From Catonia carolina (Eukaryota; Arthropoda; Insecta; Hemiptera; Achilidae): 64,000 nt of DNA. The notes under the pieces were generated by a model. The model had not been told where the DNA came from and did no database searches. It worked only from the letters and a program-made list of their open reading frames with translations. The position numbers and the translations under genes were made by a program. Below are positions 61,493 through 64,000 of the stretch, piece after piece. How positions within the stretch are numbered: position 1 is the stretch's first letter; each line of letters starts with the position of its first letter. The stretch lies in assembly GCA_035578175.1 (NCBI GenBank), contig JAQMRL010000008.1, forward strand, positions 10,205,963 through 10,269,962, written 5' to 3'.

Positions 61493-61952
61493 GTAACTTG
61501 TCCAAAAAAGTTAATTTTGACTTACTGTTCGTTAAGACGTCAAGGCGGGAGAATAGTGAGTACCAGACTTATTTTTAAGCAAACATAAGATGTGAATAAG
61601 CAATAGAAGACATTACAATAAATTTTATTAAGAGAACTACTCTCCATAAACCGCATCTTTGTATCAGTTTAGCAGTTTTGTATTCAACCGAGTTGTTCTA
61701 TTATTTCTACTAACTTACTTACCCTACTCTTTTAAAACTAAAACTAATATTTTCGTTTACGGTAAAAGCGACTGACCATAGAGAGATACAGTTTATCTGT
61801 TTTATGACTATGCGAATTTCATATCATAATTCTTTTACCTTGTTTTATTTTTAATTAAAAATTACTTAACATTAGTTGCTACATTATAAGTATCACCACG
61901 GCTGTTGGCTTTTATAACTTGTGAAAAATTAAAAATTAAAATTTAGTTACAA
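61493..61952. other. No gene recognised
   Basis: AT-rich, without a convincing frame or terminus. Confidence 0.5.
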
Positions 61953-62815
61953 TTTTTACTTTCTCTTGCCTATATGAATATATAGGAAGGAAAGTATTGT
62001 TTTCATGTCCATTTTTCGAAATTGAGTTTTCACCGGATCTACACGTTTTCAGACCCCCTGAACCCAAAAAACATGTTTTTAGCAATTGGTGTGTGTGTGT
62101 GTGTGTGTGTGTGCGTGTGTGTGCGTGTGCGTGCATGCGTGTGTGTGTGAACAGAATATCTCAAGAACGGAACGTCGTACGAACTTGAAACATGAAACTT
62201 AAGTTACATACCACTACCGGACCCGATATGAACATTTTCATCAAAATCGGTCTACTGGAAGTAGAGAGGGTAGGCGCCATATTTGCTGAAATTCTTGGTG
62301 AGGCTGTTTTCAAGTAAAAACGTTGTTTTTTTTCAAGATTACAGCTTTAATATGCATTTCAGCGCAAACATTTATATAATAAAAAATGTAGAGAATTTAT
62401 AATTCTACAACTTTTATTTCAAACATATTTTTTTATAACGCTTAGTTTAGCGGTAATTAGCAATTTCCTGTTTGTTTCTTACGAAAACGTGTGAAAAATC
62501 GATTTTTTTTAAGAGTTAGGCCTCAGTATGCATTTTGTGACAGAAATGTATATAATCAAATTTATAGGAAATTAAACGATGTACAACTTTTATTTAAAGT
62601 ATTTTTTGTACAGAGCCTAGTTTAGCGTGAAAGAGTGATTTCCGTATTTTTAAGCCCAACTGAGGTCGATTTTCTTTGCGTCTTTCACTCATTATTAAAG
62701 TAAGGTTATGTTTTTTGAGTTTAGTTTTTTGTTTATTATTAATGTTAGGTTATGTTGGTCATTATTTGAATTGGCAAGAGAAAGTTGTGTGAGTGTTTCA
62801 CACCAGATTTTTATA
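61953..62815 (-). mobile_element. Family A copy A23, internal deletion
   Basis: ACTTTCTCTTGCC (61958) to GGCAAGAGAAAGT and CACACCAGA. About 130 bp are missing between GGAAGTAG and AGGGTAGGCGCC (62262). Long slot (62090-62148) of GT with GC interruptions. Confidence 0.9.
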
Positions 62816-62899
62816 ATTCTATTCTAAAAGCTTTATCTTTCATTCCAACCGTGAAAACACCGTCGTTCGCTGTATGATGTTATAAATACTAGTTCAATC

Positions 62900-63054
62900 T
62901 TCTGACTCGTTCATCGAAAACCCAACTCTGTAATGATTATAATAATTGAGCGCATTTTTTTCGTGCAGGGCCAATTTTATACCACGTGTAGTGACTTAAG
63001 ACATTTTTGGAAGCTCTTTTAGCAGCCCACACTCTCAGAATTCGTTTGCTGTAA
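62900..63054 (-). mobile_element. L2-family LINE 3' fragment, target of A24
   Basis: GCAGCCCACACTCTCAGAAT then TCGTTTGCTG corresponds to GCAGCCCACATTCTCAGTAC then TCGTTCACTG at 49446-49476. A24 interrupts it at the following T-run, and TTTCTCCTTC after A24 resumes the LINE. The left limit is uncertain. Confidence 0.6.
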
Positions 63055-63993
63055 TTTTTACTTTCTCTTGCCTATATGAATATATAGGAAGGAAAGTATT
63101 GTTTTCATGTCGATTTTTCGAAATCGAGTTGTCACCGGATCTATACGTTTTCAGACCCCCTGAACCCAAAAAACATGTTTTTAGCGATTGGTCTGTGTGT
63201 GTGTGTGTGTGAACAGAATATCTCAAGAACGGAACATCGTACGAACTTGAAACTTGAAACTTTAGTTACATATCACTACCGGACCCGACACGAACATTTT
63301 CATCAAAATCGGTCAACCGGAAGTAGTAGTTTATTCGTATAATTTTTCACTTTTTTGCGATTTTCTCAAAAAATAGTCCTACGATTTTTTTTAAAATCAA
63401 CTGGTTTACTAAAATTTTTATGCTCTACAATATAGGGTAGGCGCCATGTTTGCTGAAATTCTGCTTGAGGCTGTTTTTACGTAAAAACATTTTCTTTTTA
63501 AGATTGCGGCTTAAATATGCATTTTAGCGCAAAACGTTATATAATAAAAGTTGTAGAAAATGTAAAATGCTACAACTTTTATTTCAAACATTTTTTTGTA
63601 TAACGCTTAGTTTAGCGGTAATTTGCGATTTTCTGTTTTTTTTCTCACGAAAACGTGAGAAAAATCGATTTTTTTAACATTTCGGTCTTAGTATGCATTT
63701 TACGACAAAAGTGTATATAATTAAATTTATAGAAAATTAAAAGATCTACAACTTTTGTTTAGAGCATTATTCTCTACAGAGCCTAGTTTAGCGTGAAAGC
63801 GTGATTTTCCGTATTTTTAAGCCAAACTGAGTTCGATTGTCATTTTGCCTCATTCACTCATGATTAAAATAAGGTTATGTTTTGAGGTTAGTTTTTGTTT
63901 ATTTCTAATATTTTATGAATAATGTTAGGTTTATTATTAATTATTTGCATTGGCAAGAGAAAGTTGTGTGAGTGTTTCACACCAGATTTTTTT
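63055..63993 (-). mobile_element. Family A copy A24, full length
   Basis: TTTTT-ACTTTCTCTTGCC (63059) to GGCAAGAGAAAGT, the hairpin, and CACACCAGATTTTTTT at the window's end. Short GT slot (63193-63211). The paralogous LINE at 49446-49500 is an empty site. Confidence 0.92.
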
Positions 63994-64000
63994 CTCCTTC

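Noticed and set aside
1..64000. Host protein-coding genes
   Set aside because: I looked for runs of codons with plausible amino-acid composition and splice sites between the repeats; every frame I could identify belongs to a transposable element. A small exon could still be hidden in the AT-rich gaps.

Overview
The window is AT-rich animal DNA, most likely from an arthropod and probably an insect. The signs are Jockey-type and other non-LTR retrotransposons, many mariner relatives, piggyBac/Kolobok-type TTAA elements, tRNA-derived SINEs, long (CA)n/(GT)n tracts and no bacterial gene organisation. I found no host exon, rRNA or genuine tRNA gene that I can defend. Almost everything recognisable is transposable-element sequence, much of it inserted inside other elements. 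The insect assignment is inference and the order is not resolved.

Two families dominate. Family A (about 0.95-1.0 kb, some 24 whole or partial copies, roughly a quarter to a third of the window) has an unusual design. One terminus is TCTGGTGTG followed by a small hairpin and then, about 22 nt in, ACTTTCTCTTGCC. The other terminus carries a 7-bp-stem hairpin and ends exactly in the inverted partner GGCAAGAGAAAGT. Each copy has a (CA)n tract at a fixed position near the second end and two diverged direct repeats inside, and it sits in oligo-T/A without a clear target-site duplication. These asymmetric inverted repeats, the 3' hairpin, the microsatellite slot and the T-rich target match non-autonomous Helentron/Helitron2 (DINE-1-like) elements better than any other class, though no Rep/helicase gene is present. 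Family B (about 390-400 bp, about 18 copies) is SINE-like. It has 10-15 bp target-site duplications and ends in a hairpin plus ATGAC, a 3' tail it shares with a LINE (family L1) in the same window, which suggests L1 mobilises it.

Layout: 1-5.6 kb holds A copies, a B-in-B nest and a TTAA element (K1) broken by a SINE and an A copy. 5.8-15.8 kb holds a TA-type MITE, a B copy split by a Jockey 3' end, the CAGA-ended MITE E1, a tandem tRNA-like repeat, non-autonomous element F1, two H SINEs and minus-strand L1 fragments. 16.4-26.7 kb holds A copies, a B copy carrying both a CACTG-ended transposon and an A insertion, a mariner deletion derivative, a B copy carrying a piggyBac-like MITE, and a local duplication. 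26.9-39.7 kb holds a B dimer, stacked A copies with a SINE and an LTR-like insertion, F2 with a transposase helix-turn-helix remnant, and another B-in-B nest. 39.8-50.2 kb holds a MITE, an L1 reverse transcriptase fragment, a 3 x 190 bp hairpin-bearing tandem array, K2 inside B, and L1/L2 LINE 3' ends, one broken by both an A copy and a mariner. 50.4-64 kb holds a 1-kb fold-back element, a 2.4-kb TIR element, SINEs, a nearly full mariner with a mutated catalytic site, F3 and two terminal A copies.

The nesting gives a relative order of insertion. LINEs, B and G repeats are mostly hosts, and mariner, CACTG, TTAA and A elements are mostly guests, with A among the latest. No element here encodes an intact transposase or reverse transcriptase; every coding remnant is truncated, frameshifted or has stops.
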